DNA from: an uncultured Clostridia bacterium
GTDB lineage: Bacteria; Bacillota; Clostridia; Oscillospirales; Acutalibacteraceae
Direction of reading: 5' to 3'
Length of the DNA stretch: 64,000 nt
Assembly: GCA_937884975.1 (NCBI GenBank)
Contig: CAKZZS010000073.1
Span: 62,001 to 126,000, forward strand
Positions 1-8,785 of the stretch are shown here, piece by piece. The position numbers were made by a program, and so were the translations under genes. The notes beneath the pieces were generated by a model. It saw nothing but the letters and a program-made list of their open reading frames with translations, was not told where the DNA came from and did not search any database. Each line of letters begins with the position of its first letter. Position 1 is the first letter of the stretch.

Positions 1-2648
1 GCATTCGGCGCACCGTTATAAAGAAGCGAGGAAATAACGTTCGACATATTGAAACGGTACTTCGCGTTACCGTCGGGAATTACAAAAATCATCTTTTCCC
101 TTGCCCTTGTCATTGCGACGTACAGCACCCGTAGCTTTTCGGAAACATCATCGTATTTGTTCTGTATTTTAGTTCCGGCATACTGAAGCGTGTTATACCT
201 GTAAAGCTTATCTCTGTCGTGACGCATAACGCCGAGCTTCGTTTTTGAATTGAGCTTTACAAGAGCCTTGTTAGTTTCGGTTTCCCTTGGATTATAGTTG
301 CATTTTGGAATGAAAACAACGGGAAATTCAAGTCCCTTACTCTTATGAATTGTCATTATGCGCACGCTGTTTGACGTATTTCCGCGTGACGAATCCGACG
401 GAATATCTCCGCCCGATTCCGTTACACGGGAAACAAATCTTATAAATTCAGCAAGACCGAACGAGCCTTTTTCTTCAAAGCTTTGAGCAAATTCGGCAAG
501 GTGAATAAGATTATCCGCGCGCTTATCCCCTTCAAGCATTGTACGAACAATATCGTCAAAGGAGGTTTGCTCATAAATTCTTAAAAGCATTTCACTTGTC
601 GGGTAAATAACACTGTACTGCTTGAATTCGGAAATTTCCTCAAGAAATCTTTTTGCCTTTTCGTTATGAGAAGCATACTTTTTAAGACAGGAATATAGGT
701 GCTTGTCGTCACCCTCAAGACGTATTTCGGCAAGCTCATCCGGCGTAAAGCCGTACATAGGCGAATACAGAGTTGTAAGCAGTGACAGGTCATCAAGCGG
801 ATTATCCACGGTTTTTAAAAGAGAAAGGATAACTGCTATTTCATACTGGTCGCAAAAGCTTTCGTTTGAGTCGCTGAACGCAGGAATTCCCATTTTATTG
901 AGCGCCGAAACAAAGCCTTGACCGTGCTTGCTTACGGAACGAAGAAGGATGCAAATATCCGAATAACGAATATCGCGGTAAACGCCGTCCTCCTTTATCT
1001 GAAAGCGAGAATCGACCATCTGTTTAATCTGATTTGCGACGTGCTGTTCCTCCGAAATCATTTCGCCGTTTTCGTCTTTTTTGAGAAAATGAATTTCACA
1101 AGGCACGCTTTTTTCATCATAATCCGCCTTAAAATTCAAAAATTCATCCTCGTTATATTCAATATCGCCCGTCTTTTTATTCATTATACGGCTGAAAACA
1201 AAATTGACGGTATCTATAACATCCTTGCGGCTTCTGTAATTTGAGTCAAGGAAAATTTTTGAAGGGTAGTTATCCTTTTTTCTGTCATATTTACCGTAGC
1301 CGTCTCTTCGCTTGATAAAAATTTCGGGCATAGCTTTTCTGAAGCGGTAAATGCTCTGCTTAACATCGCCGACAATAAAAAGGTTATTCGAGTCCCTTGA
1401 AATAGCCGTAAACAACCTGTCCTGGGCTTCGTTTGTATCCTGATACTCGTCAATAAGTATTTCAACAAATCTTTCCGTAAGCTCTTTTGCAAGAGGGGTT
1501 TTATTGCCGTTTTCGTCAATAAGCAGTTGTAATGCCGTATGGCTGATATCCGAAAAGCTGTAGGCGTTTTCTTCCTTTTTAAGTCTTAATAATTCGTAAT
1601 AATACTCCTTAACAATAGAAGCGTAACAGCAAAGAGCCGGTCTTAAGCTGTCGCAGTCACGCCTGTACTGCTCCTGGGAAACGGGCATTTGAGAGTACAA
1701 ACCAACAAGAGCCTTCTTTACGCTGTTTCGCATGCTTTGAGCCTGACTCTTTTCGTAAAGGTCCTTGACCTCGGGTTCTCTTATAGACGGCATACTTTTA
1801 AAGTATTTGCTTACGTCATAAAGCTCATTTCGAAGAAGGTCCCACTCGCCGTTTTCACACAGCGACAAAAGACGCATACAAAGGCTTAAGTTTTCCTCAA
1901 TTATCGGAATATATTTTTCTTCAAGAAGATCAATACCGACACAGAAGCCTTTTGCCGTTTCAAGAACCTCAATGTATTTATTAAACCTGAGCAAAAGGTC
2001 GTTCATGACTGCTCTGCCCGAAGCAGAATCGGTAATTTTGACGCTGCTGTCATATTCGCTGATAAGCGAATCTATCCATTTCTCAGGAGTCGGATAAGCA
2101 ATTGCGTACTCGTAACACTTATCAACGTTTTCAATAAGCGTATAATCGTTTTTATCCGAGCCGAAAAGCTCAAGCAGGTCAATAAAGCTCTGCTCTTTTT
2201 CCGTATAGTATTTTTCAAGAACGGTGTCTATAGCGTTGCTTTTAAGTATCTTTTCCTGCGCATTGTCAAGAATGCGAAAATCAGGGTCTATATCGCAAAG
2301 AAAATAGTTTTCACGCACAAGCGAACCGCAAAAGCTGTCCATAGTGCCGATAACAGCGCTTGAGAGTAATCTTTGTTGCTTAACAAGATATTTGCTGTTC
2401 GGGTTCTCCTTAATCTTTTCCGAAAGCGCTTTGTTGATTTTATGGCGAAGACCCGAGGCGGCAGCATTGGTGAAGGTGACTATCATCAGTCTGTCGGCAG
2501 AGCACTTGTTTTCTTCGTCGCAAAGGCGCTCAATGACCCTTTCAACAAGTACTGCAGACTTTCCGCTTCCTGCCGCAGCAGATACAAGCACCGTACCGTT
2601 TCTTGAAACAATGGCGTCCTTTTGTCTTTCATTCCACTCAATACTCAA
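1..2648 (-). CDS. addA: AddA helicase-nuclease subunit (C-terminus outside window)
   Basis: UvrD-family helicase and nuclease subunit of AddAB, which processes double-strand breaks for RecA-dependent repair and recognises Chi. About 882 residues are in the window; the family is near 1200, so the nuclease domain lies beyond the left edge. Visible motifs are Walker A (AAAGSGKS, residues 24-31), DEYQDTNEAQ from residue 400 (Walker B/motif II), VGDVKQSIYRFR (motif III region), MTIHKSKGLEFP near residue 764 and YVAMTRAREK near 843 (motifs V and VI). I choose a TTG start at 2648: it gives MSIEWNERQKDA, the usual AddA beginning, and has AGGAGG just upstream inside the addB end. It overlaps addB by 11 bases, so the two are translationally coupled. 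Confidence 0.95.
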   Translation of the reverse strand, partial: MSIEWNERQKDAIVSRNGTVLVSAAAGSGKSAVLVERVIERLCDEENKCSADRLMIVTFTNAAASGLRHKINKALSEKIKENPNSKYLVKQQRLLSSAVIGTMDSFCGSLVRENYFLCDIDPDFRILDNAQEKILKSNAIDTVLEKYYTEKEQSFIDLLELFGSDKNDYTLIENVDKCYEYAIAYPTPEKWIDSLISEYDSSVKITDSASGRAVMNDLLLRFNKYIEVLETAKGFCVGIDLLEEKYIPIIEENLSLCMRLLSLCENGEWDLLRNELYDVSKYFKSMPSIREPEVKDLYEKSQAQSMRNSVKKALVGLYSQMPVSQEQYRRDCDSLRPALCCYASIVKEYYYELLRLKKEENAYSFSDISHTALQLLIDENGNKTPLAKELTERFVEILIDEYQDTNEAQDRLFTAISRDSNNLFIVGDVKQSIYRFRKAMPEIFIKRRDGYGKYDRKKDNYPSKIFLDSNYRSRKDVIDTVNFVFSRIMNKKTGDIEYNEDEFLNFKADYDEKSVPCEIHFLKKDENGEMISEEQHVANQIKQMVDSRFQIKEDGVYRDIRYSDICILLRSVSKHGQGFVSALNKMGIPAFSDSNESFCDQYEIAVILSLLKTVDNPLDDLSLLTTLYSPMYGFTPDELAEIRLEGDDKHLYSCLKKYASHNEKAKRFLEEISEFKQYSVIYPTSEMLLRIYEQTSFDDIVRTMLEGDKRADNLIHLAEFAQSFEEKGSFGLAEFIRFVSRVTESGGDIPSDSSRGNTSNSVRIMTIHKSKGLEFPVVFIPKCNYNPRETETNKALVKLNSKTKLGVMRHDRDKLYRYNTLQYAGTKIQNKYDDVSEKLRVLYVAMTRAREKMIFVIPDGNAKYRFNMSNVISSLLYNGAPN

Positions 2649-5600
2649 GCTCGGTCACCTCCTCCTTTGCGTTAGTTCTGCGCGCGTCATTATCATCTAT
2701 ACCGCAAACAAACTTATAGTCGCAATAATCGCAAATCTTATCATAAGACTTACCGTGCTTTGTGGGATAAATCGGTATTTCTCCCTCGTGAAGCCTGACA
2801 GCCATCTGTGAAATCGCTTCTTCAATGACCGTACGGAATCTTTCAAACTCCTCAAGGCTAATTGCGTTACTCTTATCTGAGGTAGTGGCAGGGATAAACA
2901 CGCCGCTGTCATTTTTATCCATACCCAGTATTACCTCGTCATCGTTAAGCACAACGCCGCTCATCGTCTTATTTTCGGACGCGGCGTTTTGTTTATCCTC
3001 CTCCGACATTGAGGTATCTACATCGGAAAACATATCCTTTGCCTTGAAATACAATACTCCCGAGGGAACAAAATTCGGGAAAAGCTTTCCGCCGTTTTTC
3101 CAAAGAGCAAAAAGATAAATGAACATTTGACAGTTAAGTCCGAAATCAATATCGCTTTTATCAAATTTCTTTGAGCCGCTCTTATAGTCGACAATTCGAA
3201 CATAGCTTTTTGAGTCCTTTTGCATAAGGTCAACTCTGTCAATATATCCGTTAATTCGAACCCTGCTTCCGTCCGAAGCGGCAACCTCATAAGGTTGAAC
3301 GTCGGCGTCCGCGCGAATGGGCAGCTCAAATTCAACGGGCGTAAAATCGCTGAAACGAAATTCGTCAATAAGTCTGTCAAGAAGACGGCAGACTATATCG
3401 ACGTGGAAATTATAATTATAAAGGAATTTCTGGGTTCTTCCGTTATTTGAATCCATATTTTCCTTTGCGAAGTCGTCAAGTATCCTCCTGACCTCATTTC
3501 TACGCTGTGAAGAGGATAAATCAGCAATACTTCTCTTGTGCTTTTTAATCATCACCTCAAGGCAATGGTGGATAATCGTTCCGCTGAAGGAAGCGTCAAT
3601 ATCGGCTTTTTTTAGCGCATTTACATAAAGAGCGTAACGGCAGAAATACTTAAAGGGACATTTATAGTACTCCTCCACCCTTGAAGCGGAAAGATACATA
3701 TCATTTTTAAACAGCTTTCTCGCAGTATCCTTACTGACAATTCTTGTTTCTCTTTTATCTGCGCCCGAAACTCTTTTCATAGCGTCAAGCACGCCGCTGT
3801 AATCCTCACGCGAGGAAAAATATCCTTTGATTTCGGAAGAAAAATCGCTTTTTTCGTTCCAGGTTGAAGCGAGCAGGGAAAAAGCGCACTTTTCACTTTC
3901 GATATCGTTAAGAGAATTGTTTTGACTGCTTTGCTTTTCCGTAACAAATGGAAAAATCTCTTTTATTTTTTCAATGACCTCCGAGGGGGCGTCCGTACCG
4001 CTTTCGGAAGAACCCGAATTATATAAAAGATAAAGCCGTTTTGAAGCGCTCGTAATCGCATGATAGGCAATATACCTCTCCTCTGCAAAGCGTCCGTCAC
4101 AGGCAGGGAGAATTTCAAGTCCGTTTTCAGTAAGAATACGTCTTTCACTTTCGGTAAAAATGCCGTTATTCGGTCTGTCTTTGGGAAATTCGCCGTCATT
4201 AAGTCCGAGAACGAAAAGGTAGTCCGGAGAAGAAAGTCGGCTTCTCTGCGCGTCAGCAACGGCAACATTGTCAAGTCCCTGCGGAACTGTTCCGAGAGTC
4301 CGTGAAGAAATAAATATTTCAAAAAGCTCGGTATAACGCGAGGCGGAAACAGACTCGTTAGGTATAACAACAGCAAGGCTGTCAAGAATATCCATTAAAG
4401 TATTCCATACTCTCTCCTGCTCAAGCGCAACCGCGCTCTGTCCCCTGTCGGAAAGAAAATGAGCAAGTGAACAAAGACTTTTATCCGCGCCGATATTTTT
4501 AAGAAAACCGTAAACTGCCTCGCTCTTCTGTTTTCCGTCCACGTCCTTAAAGGAAAGAAGGAACGAATTTATCCATAAGTAAACCTGTTTTCTTAAATTA
4601 TTTATTTCTTCAAGCTCTTTTTCAGCCTGTTCGTCAATTTTTGAATTAAACCCGTCAGGGCTGTTTATCCATTCTTTTTTCCATTCGCTTCCCTTAATGC
4701 TCCACACATAGCAGTAGGTTTCAAGAAGCGAAATTTCCGCGTCGGAAAGAGAGGTCATACCCGTTTTAAGCAAAGAGATAATCCTGTCCGTATCCATTCC
4801 CCTTGAAGCGATACGAAGCGCATAGCGCACAGCCATTACGAGAGGATTATTCGAAACTGGCATTCTTTCATCTTCAAAATACGGGATATCGTACTTTTTG
4901 AACATATACGAAAGAGTTTTATCGTATGTGCCTGACGTACGCTCAAATACGGCTATATCACGGCAACGCACATTCTCTTCACGCATAAGGCGTTTTATTT
5001 CACGTGACACCTCTCTACACTCGTCAAATCGACTCGGACACCTGATAATTGAAATGTTTTCTTCATTACCCGAATACTTCTCGAAAGAATCTGAATATAG
5101 GTTCTTTTCAAGATATTCAAGGTCCTCGGTATAACGGTTTTTGTCTTTATTTACAAGAACCGTCTTTTTCATTTCAACATTATTCTTTTCGGCTAACGAT
5201 ACGATTCTCTTTGCCGTAGCATTTATAAATGCAAAGGGAGAGTACTCGTCATACCCGTCAAAGGAGTCCGCGCAAAGAGTAATATAAACGTCCTTCGCCT
5301 GCTTAAGAATAGTATCAACTATCTTCATTTCCTGCGCAGTATAACCCGTAAACGCGTCAAGAACTACGGTTTTTCCTTTAAAGAAACCGTTTTCGGTAAA
5401 GTAAGCGTTTGCAACAGTAAGCAAATTATAATCGTCAAAATAACCGTCGGAAGTAAAAGCGTCATAGGCTTCAAAAATAAGAGAAAGCTCCTTTAGCTTT
5501 TCGGAAAGGATACCGGTTACAGAATCGGTTTTATCGCTTAAATCCGACGGCGAAACCTCGCACTGCTTCATCTCCTGAATAAATGAAAGAAGCGAGGAAA

Positions 5601-5949
5601 GACCGTTGAAATTCGATTTGAACTTTTTATATATTTTTACCTTATCGCCTAACGCATCAAGCGCAAGGCGCAAAAGCACCGCCCTGCCGCCGTCATCAAT
5701 TCTCGGCATAGAGAAATAAGGCGTATTTTCAATTACTCCGTTTGCAAGACGGGAAAAGCTTAACACCTGAATATTCATCATTTTTTCTGCTCCGACTGAA
5801 GAAAGCAGCATTTTTTCGCTTTCAAACGAGAACTGCTCGGGTACCAAAAGAAGCAGATTTTTTTCATTATTATTCAGTTTATCCGTCAGCATTCGGCGGA
5901 CATATTTTGTTTTTCCGCTTCCTGCCCTGCCGAGAATAAATTCAAGCAC
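2638..5949 (-). CDS. addB: AddB helicase-exonuclease subunit
   Basis: Partner of AddA in the AddAB break-resection complex. It is full length at 1103 residues (family about 1150). The N-terminus carries the Walker A motif GRAGSGKT at residues 7-14. The C-terminal RecB-like nuclease shows GYIDRVDLM and IVDYKSG. The four cysteines of the AddB iron-sulfur cluster are recognisable: one in EYYKCPFKYFC before the nuclease domain, and CDYCDYKFVC near the C-terminus (C-x2-C-x5-C). Translation starts at GTG 5949, preceded by GAGGTG. It is upstream of addA in the same operon. Confidence 0.95.
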   Translation of the reverse strand: MLEFILGRAGSGKTKYVRRMLTDKLNNNEKNLLLLVPEQFSFESEKMLLSSVGAEKMMNIQVLSFSRLANGVIENTPYFSMPRIDDGGRAVLLRLALDALGDKVKIYKKFKSNFNGLSSLLSFIQEMKQCEVSPSDLSDKTDSVTGILSEKLKELSLIFEAYDAFTSDGYFDDYNLLTVANAYFTENGFFKGKTVVLDAFTGYTAQEMKIVDTILKQAKDVYITLCADSFDGYDEYSPFAFINATAKRIVSLAEKNNVEMKKTVLVNKDKNRYTEDLEYLEKNLYSDSFEKYSGNEENISIIRCPSRFDECREVSREIKRLMREENVRCRDIAVFERTSGTYDKTLSYMFKKYDIPYFEDERMPVSNNPLVMAVRYALRIASRGMDTDRIISLLKTGMTSLSDAEISLLETYCYVWSIKGSEWKKEWINSPDGFNSKIDEQAEKELEEINNLRKQVYLWINSFLLSFKDVDGKQKSEAVYGFLKNIGADKSLCSLAHFLSDRGQSAVALEQERVWNTLMDILDSLAVVIPNESVSASRYTELFEIFISSRTLGTVPQGLDNVAVADAQRSRLSSPDYLFVLGLNDGEFPKDRPNNGIFTESERRILTENGLEILPACDGRFAEERYIAYHAITSASKRLYLLYNSGSSESGTDAPSEVIEKIKEIFPFVTEKQSSQNNSLNDIESEKCAFSLLASTWNEKSDFSSEIKGYFSSREDYSGVLDAMKRVSGADKRETRIVSKDTARKLFKNDMYLSASRVEEYYKCPFKYFCRYALYVNALKKADIDASFSGTIIHHCLEVMIKKHKRSIADLSSSQRRNEVRRILDDFAKENMDSNNGRTQKFLYNYNFHVDIVCRLLDRLIDEFRFSDFTPVEFELPIRADADVQPYEVAASDGSRVRINGYIDRVDLMQKDSKSYVRIVDYKSGSKKFDKSDIDFGLNCQMFIYLFALWKNGGKLFPNFVPSGVLYFKAKDMFSDVDTSMSEEDKQNAASENKTMSGVVLNDDEVILGMDKNDSGVFIPATTSDKSNAISLEEFERFRTVIEEAISQMAVRLHEGEIPIYPTKHGKSYDKICDYCDYKFVCGIDDNDARRTNAKEEVTELEY

Positions 5950-5983
5950 GGTTTCACCTCATTAAAAAATAATATAATATTTT

Positions 5984-6178
5984 TTATTCTTCAATTATCT
6001 CCCAATATCCTCCGTTACTGCTGCCATCAAGCGGCGCAGGATTAACCTTTGAATAAAGATAGTCTTCTCCACTGTCATCAAGAACTCGATACATTCCGTT
6101 TTCTTCTTTTGCTTCATATATTTTACCGTCGGTTAAAGAATCTACGCCAAAGCTCTCTCCTATATATTTCAGTTTCAT
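5984..6178 (-). CDS. Small protein of unknown function, 64 aa
   Basis: Short acidic protein (MKLKYIGESFGVDSL start) with repeated Gly/Tyr/Asp turns (GKIYEAK, YRVLDDSGEDYLY). I recognise the style of a small single-domain beta-rich Firmicutes protein but not a named family. An upstream in-frame TTG at 6193 would add MVRAD, but the ATG at 6178 has GGTGAGAG at good spacing and starts on the conserved-looking segment. It lies 34 bases upstream of addB on the same strand and may be cotranscribed. No function can be assigned. Confidence 0.6.
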   Translation of the reverse strand: MKLKYIGESFGVDSLTDGKIYEAKEENGMYRVLDDSGEDYLYSKVNPAPLDGSSNGGYWEIIEE

Positions 6179-6265
6179 ATCTGCTCTCACCAATTACCTT
6201 TAATCGAATATTATTTTAACATATTTCGTATTATAACACAATAATATAGAAAAATATGGTACAAA

Positions 6266-6297
6266 AAACGGACAGTCGGTTGACTGTCCGTTTTTTT
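6266..6297. terminator. Bidirectional Rho-independent terminator after iorB
   Basis: Perfect 12-bp stem (AAACGGACAGTC with GACTGTCCGTTT) and 4-base loop, with a T-run on both strands. It sits 60 bases after the iorB stop codon and ends the iorAB operon. Confidence 0.85.
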
Positions 6298-6298
6298 C

Positions 6299-6323
6299 GG
6301 GCGGATGATATCCGCCCCTACTG
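6299..6323. repeat. Extragenic palindrome (GTAGGGG-type)
   Basis: GGGCGGAT-GAT-ATCCGCCC, an 8-bp perfect stem, followed by CCTAC. On the minus strand it begins GTAGGGGCGGAT. A second, longer repeat whose ends also read GTAGGG lies at 8687-8775, suggesting one dispersed repeat class. Confidence 0.5.
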
Positions 6324-6352
6324 TTTTATTTTTCCATCAACAAAAAAGATTT

Positions 6353-6925
6353 TTAATTATTATAACCTAATTCAAATGCCTTCAAGTTCATCTCAAGGAA
6401 CTTTTCGGGGACTGTTTGTTTTATTGCTTCTATCCAGGTTTCTTTCGGTAAATCCATTTTTGACGCCATAACGCCGATTAAAACGACGTTTACCGCCTTG
6501 GGCGAGCCTGCTTCAACCGCTAATGTCAAAGCGTCAATAGAGGTAAGCTTAACGCCCGTTTTTTCAATTGCCTCAAGTACTCCGTCGGGATAGACCGCAG
6601 TGCCGATTACAACCGGCATCGGATCAATTTTCTGGGTATTTGCAATAATGTTACCGTCTTTTTTAAGATAGGGAAGCCATCTTGCCGCTTCCAATTGTTC
6701 AAAGGCTAAAATCAAATCCGCTTCCCCGGGTCCGACAATGGGAGAAGCGACCTCGTCGCCGTATTTTACATAGGTTACAACTGAGCCACCGCGCTGACTC
6801 ATTCCGTGAACCTCACTGACCTTAACTTCAAAACCGGAGTTTAGCAAAGCCGCGCCGAGAAGTCGAGAGGCAAGTAATGTTCCCTGACCGCCGACGCCAA
6901 CTATCATTACGCTTTTAGTCTGCAT
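6353..6925 (-). CDS. iorB: Indolepyruvate ferredoxin oxidoreductase, beta subunit
   Basis: Gamma-domain subunit of the 2-oxoacid:ferredoxin oxidoreductase that oxidatively decarboxylates aryl pyruvates (indolepyruvate, phenylpyruvate) to aryl-acetyl-CoA. The 190-residue length fits the family. The N-terminal VGVGGQGTLLASRLLG is the characteristic glycine-rich segment and EVHGMSQRGGSVVT follows, as in IorB/PorC proteins. The start codon overlaps the iorA stop as TAATG, with GGAGG upstream, so the two subunits are coupled. Last gene of the operon that starts with the symporter at 12006. Confidence 0.92.
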   Translation of the reverse strand: MQTKSVMIVGVGGQGTLLASRLLGAALLNSGFEVKVSEVHGMSQRGGSVVTYVKYGDEVASPIVGPGEADLILAFEQLEAARWLPYLKKDGNIIANTQKIDPMPVVIGTAVYPDGVLEAIEKTGVKLTSIDALTLAVEAGSPKAVNVVLIGVMASKMDLPKETWIEAIKQTVPEKFLEMNLKAFELGYNN

Positions 6926-8658
6926 TACTTCGCACCTCCTTCAATTGCGCCGAACTTACACATCTGCGTACATACACCGCAGCCAACGCACTGCGTAAAG
7001 TCAATTACGCTCTTTTTGTCCTTTATGCTGATAGCCGGACAGCCGATTTTCATACACATCTTACAACCCGTGCATTTATCGGCATTCACCTTTAAAGGCG
7101 GATTATGCTTAACATATTTAAGAAGAGCGCAGGGTCTTCTTGAAATAACAACGGACGGTTCGGGAGTATTGATTTCCTCACGGATAACGTCTTCACATTC
7201 TTTAAGATTATACGGGTCGACAACCCTTACCCTGTCAATACCGACTGCATTGCACAGCTTTTCAAGGCTGACTGCGGTTGTCGGGTCGCCCTTTATGGTT
7301 TTACCGGTTGTGGGATTATCCTGATGGCCCGTCATACCCGTGATGCTGTTATCAAGAATAATAACGGTTGAATTCGACTGATTATAAGCAATATCAATAA
7401 GTCCGGTAACACCCGAATGCATAAAGGTTGAGTCGCCGATAACCGCAACGGATTTCGTTTCATTTTCGGGATTTGCCTTATTTCTGCCGTGAAGTCCCGA
7501 AACGGAAGCGCCCATACAAACACAGGTATCAACCATTCCGAGGGGCTGTAAAGCGCCGAGAGTATAGCAACCGATATCGCCGCTGACGGCAACCTTTAAC
7601 TTCTTTAACGCGTAGTAAAGTCCTCTGTGCGGACAGCCTGCGCAAAGCACGGGAGGACGTCCGGGAATTTCAAGGTCAGTCTTGACGTTTTCAACGTCTT
7701 TTCCCAAAATAACCTTGCGGATAAGACCCTGGGAGTACTCGCCGAGAAGAGTAAATTTCTCCTTGCCGATTACGTTAATACCGTTAATCCTGCAGTGCTC
7801 CTCAATAAACGGGTCTAATTCTTCAAGGACGTAAACCGTTTCACAGTTTGAAACAAAGTCCTTAATCTTCTGAACAGGAAGCGGATAAACACAACCGAGC
7901 TTAAGGTAAGAAGCGTTCTTGCCGAGAGCTTCCTTTGCGTAACAGTAGCAAATACCCGAAGCAATAACGCCGATTTTCTTATCGTTATATTCAACGGTGT
8001 TCAAATCTGTTGTTTCAGCCCATTCGGTCTGATCTTTAATCCTCTGCTCAACAACGATATGGCGTTTAATAGCCATGGCAGGCATCATAACATATTTCTG
8101 GGGATCCTTGACGCACTCCTTAAGACCGTTGTCAACTCTGTCGCTGATTTCGGCTTCGCTTCTTGAGTGGGCAATTCTTGTTGTCAGCCTTAAAATAACG
8201 GGCGTATCAAATTTTTCCGAAAGCTCAAACGCCTTTTTGGCAAAGGAAAGGCATTCTCCCGAGTCGGACGGCTCAAGCATCATAATTTTCGAAGCCTTTG
8301 CATAGTGACGCGAATCCTGTTCATTCTGGGAAGAATGCATACCCGGGTCATCTGCAACCGCAATAACCATACCTGCATTTACGCCCGTATAGGAAACCGT
8401 GAAAAGCGGGTCCGCAGCAACGTTAAGACCGACGTGCTTCATTGCGCAAAAGCTTCTTGCTCCGGCAATAGAAGCGCCGATAGCCGTTTCCATAGCCACC
8501 TTTTCATTCGGCGCCCATTCGGAGTATATTTCGTCATACTTTGCAACGCATTCGGTTATTTCCGTGCTCGGAGTTCCCGGATAACTTGAAGCAACACGAA
8601 GTCCTGCTTCATAGAGTCCGCGCGCAACCGCTTCATTGCCTAACATAAGTTTTTTCAT
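6925..8658 (-). CDS. iorA: Indolepyruvate ferredoxin oxidoreductase, alpha subunit
   Basis: Catalytic thiamine-diphosphate subunit, 577 residues. The N-terminal pyrimidine-binding domain (MLGNEAVARGLYEAG, SSYPGTPSTEI) is followed by a C-terminal TPP domain (CAGCPHRGLYYALK; GDIGCYTLG; MGASVSGLHG; GDSTFMHSG). The end carries two 4Fe-4S ferredoxin motifs, CTGCKMCMKIGCP and CVGCGVCTQMCKFGA, that pass electrons to ferredoxin. The ATG at 8658 follows AGGAG. It sits after an AMP-forming ligase gene, separated by a 127-base gap that contains a palindromic repeat. Confidence 0.94.
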   Translation of the reverse strand: MKKLMLGNEAVARGLYEAGLRVASSYPGTPSTEITECVAKYDEIYSEWAPNEKVAMETAIGASIAGARSFCAMKHVGLNVAADPLFTVSYTGVNAGMVIAVADDPGMHSSQNEQDSRHYAKASKIMMLEPSDSGECLSFAKKAFELSEKFDTPVILRLTTRIAHSRSEAEISDRVDNGLKECVKDPQKYVMMPAMAIKRHIVVEQRIKDQTEWAETTDLNTVEYNDKKIGVIASGICYCYAKEALGKNASYLKLGCVYPLPVQKIKDFVSNCETVYVLEELDPFIEEHCRINGINVIGKEKFTLLGEYSQGLIRKVILGKDVENVKTDLEIPGRPPVLCAGCPHRGLYYALKKLKVAVSGDIGCYTLGALQPLGMVDTCVCMGASVSGLHGRNKANPENETKSVAVIGDSTFMHSGVTGLIDIAYNQSNSTVIILDNSITGMTGHQDNPTTGKTIKGDPTTAVSLEKLCNAVGIDRVRVVDPYNLKECEDVIREEINTPEPSVVISRRPCALLKYVKHNPPLKVNADKCTGCKMCMKIGCPAISIKDKKSVIDFTQCVGCGVCTQMCKFGAIEGGAK

Positions 8659-8686
8659 TTCTTATCTCCTGCTTTAAAAGTATATC

Positions 8687-8775
8687 GTAGGGCTATGGCT
8701 TTCTTTCGATGTTGCACGAAAGCGTGCAATTGTCGCCAAAAGCGACAACGGGATGTCGAGGACGCCATCCCCTAC
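8687..8775. repeat. MITE-like composite palindromic repeat
   Basis: About 90 bases between iorA and the acyl-CoA ligase gene. It contains three successive hairpins: TTGCACG-AAAG-CGTGCAA (8712-8729), TTGTCGC-N5-GCGACAA (8730-8748) and GGGATG-N10-CATCCC (8750-8771). The outer ends read GTAGGGCTATGGC on the plus strand and GTAGGGGATGGCG on the minus strand, so they are imperfect inverted repeats. No coding potential is seen. Confidence 0.55.
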
Positions 8776-8785
8776 AATTGTTAAA

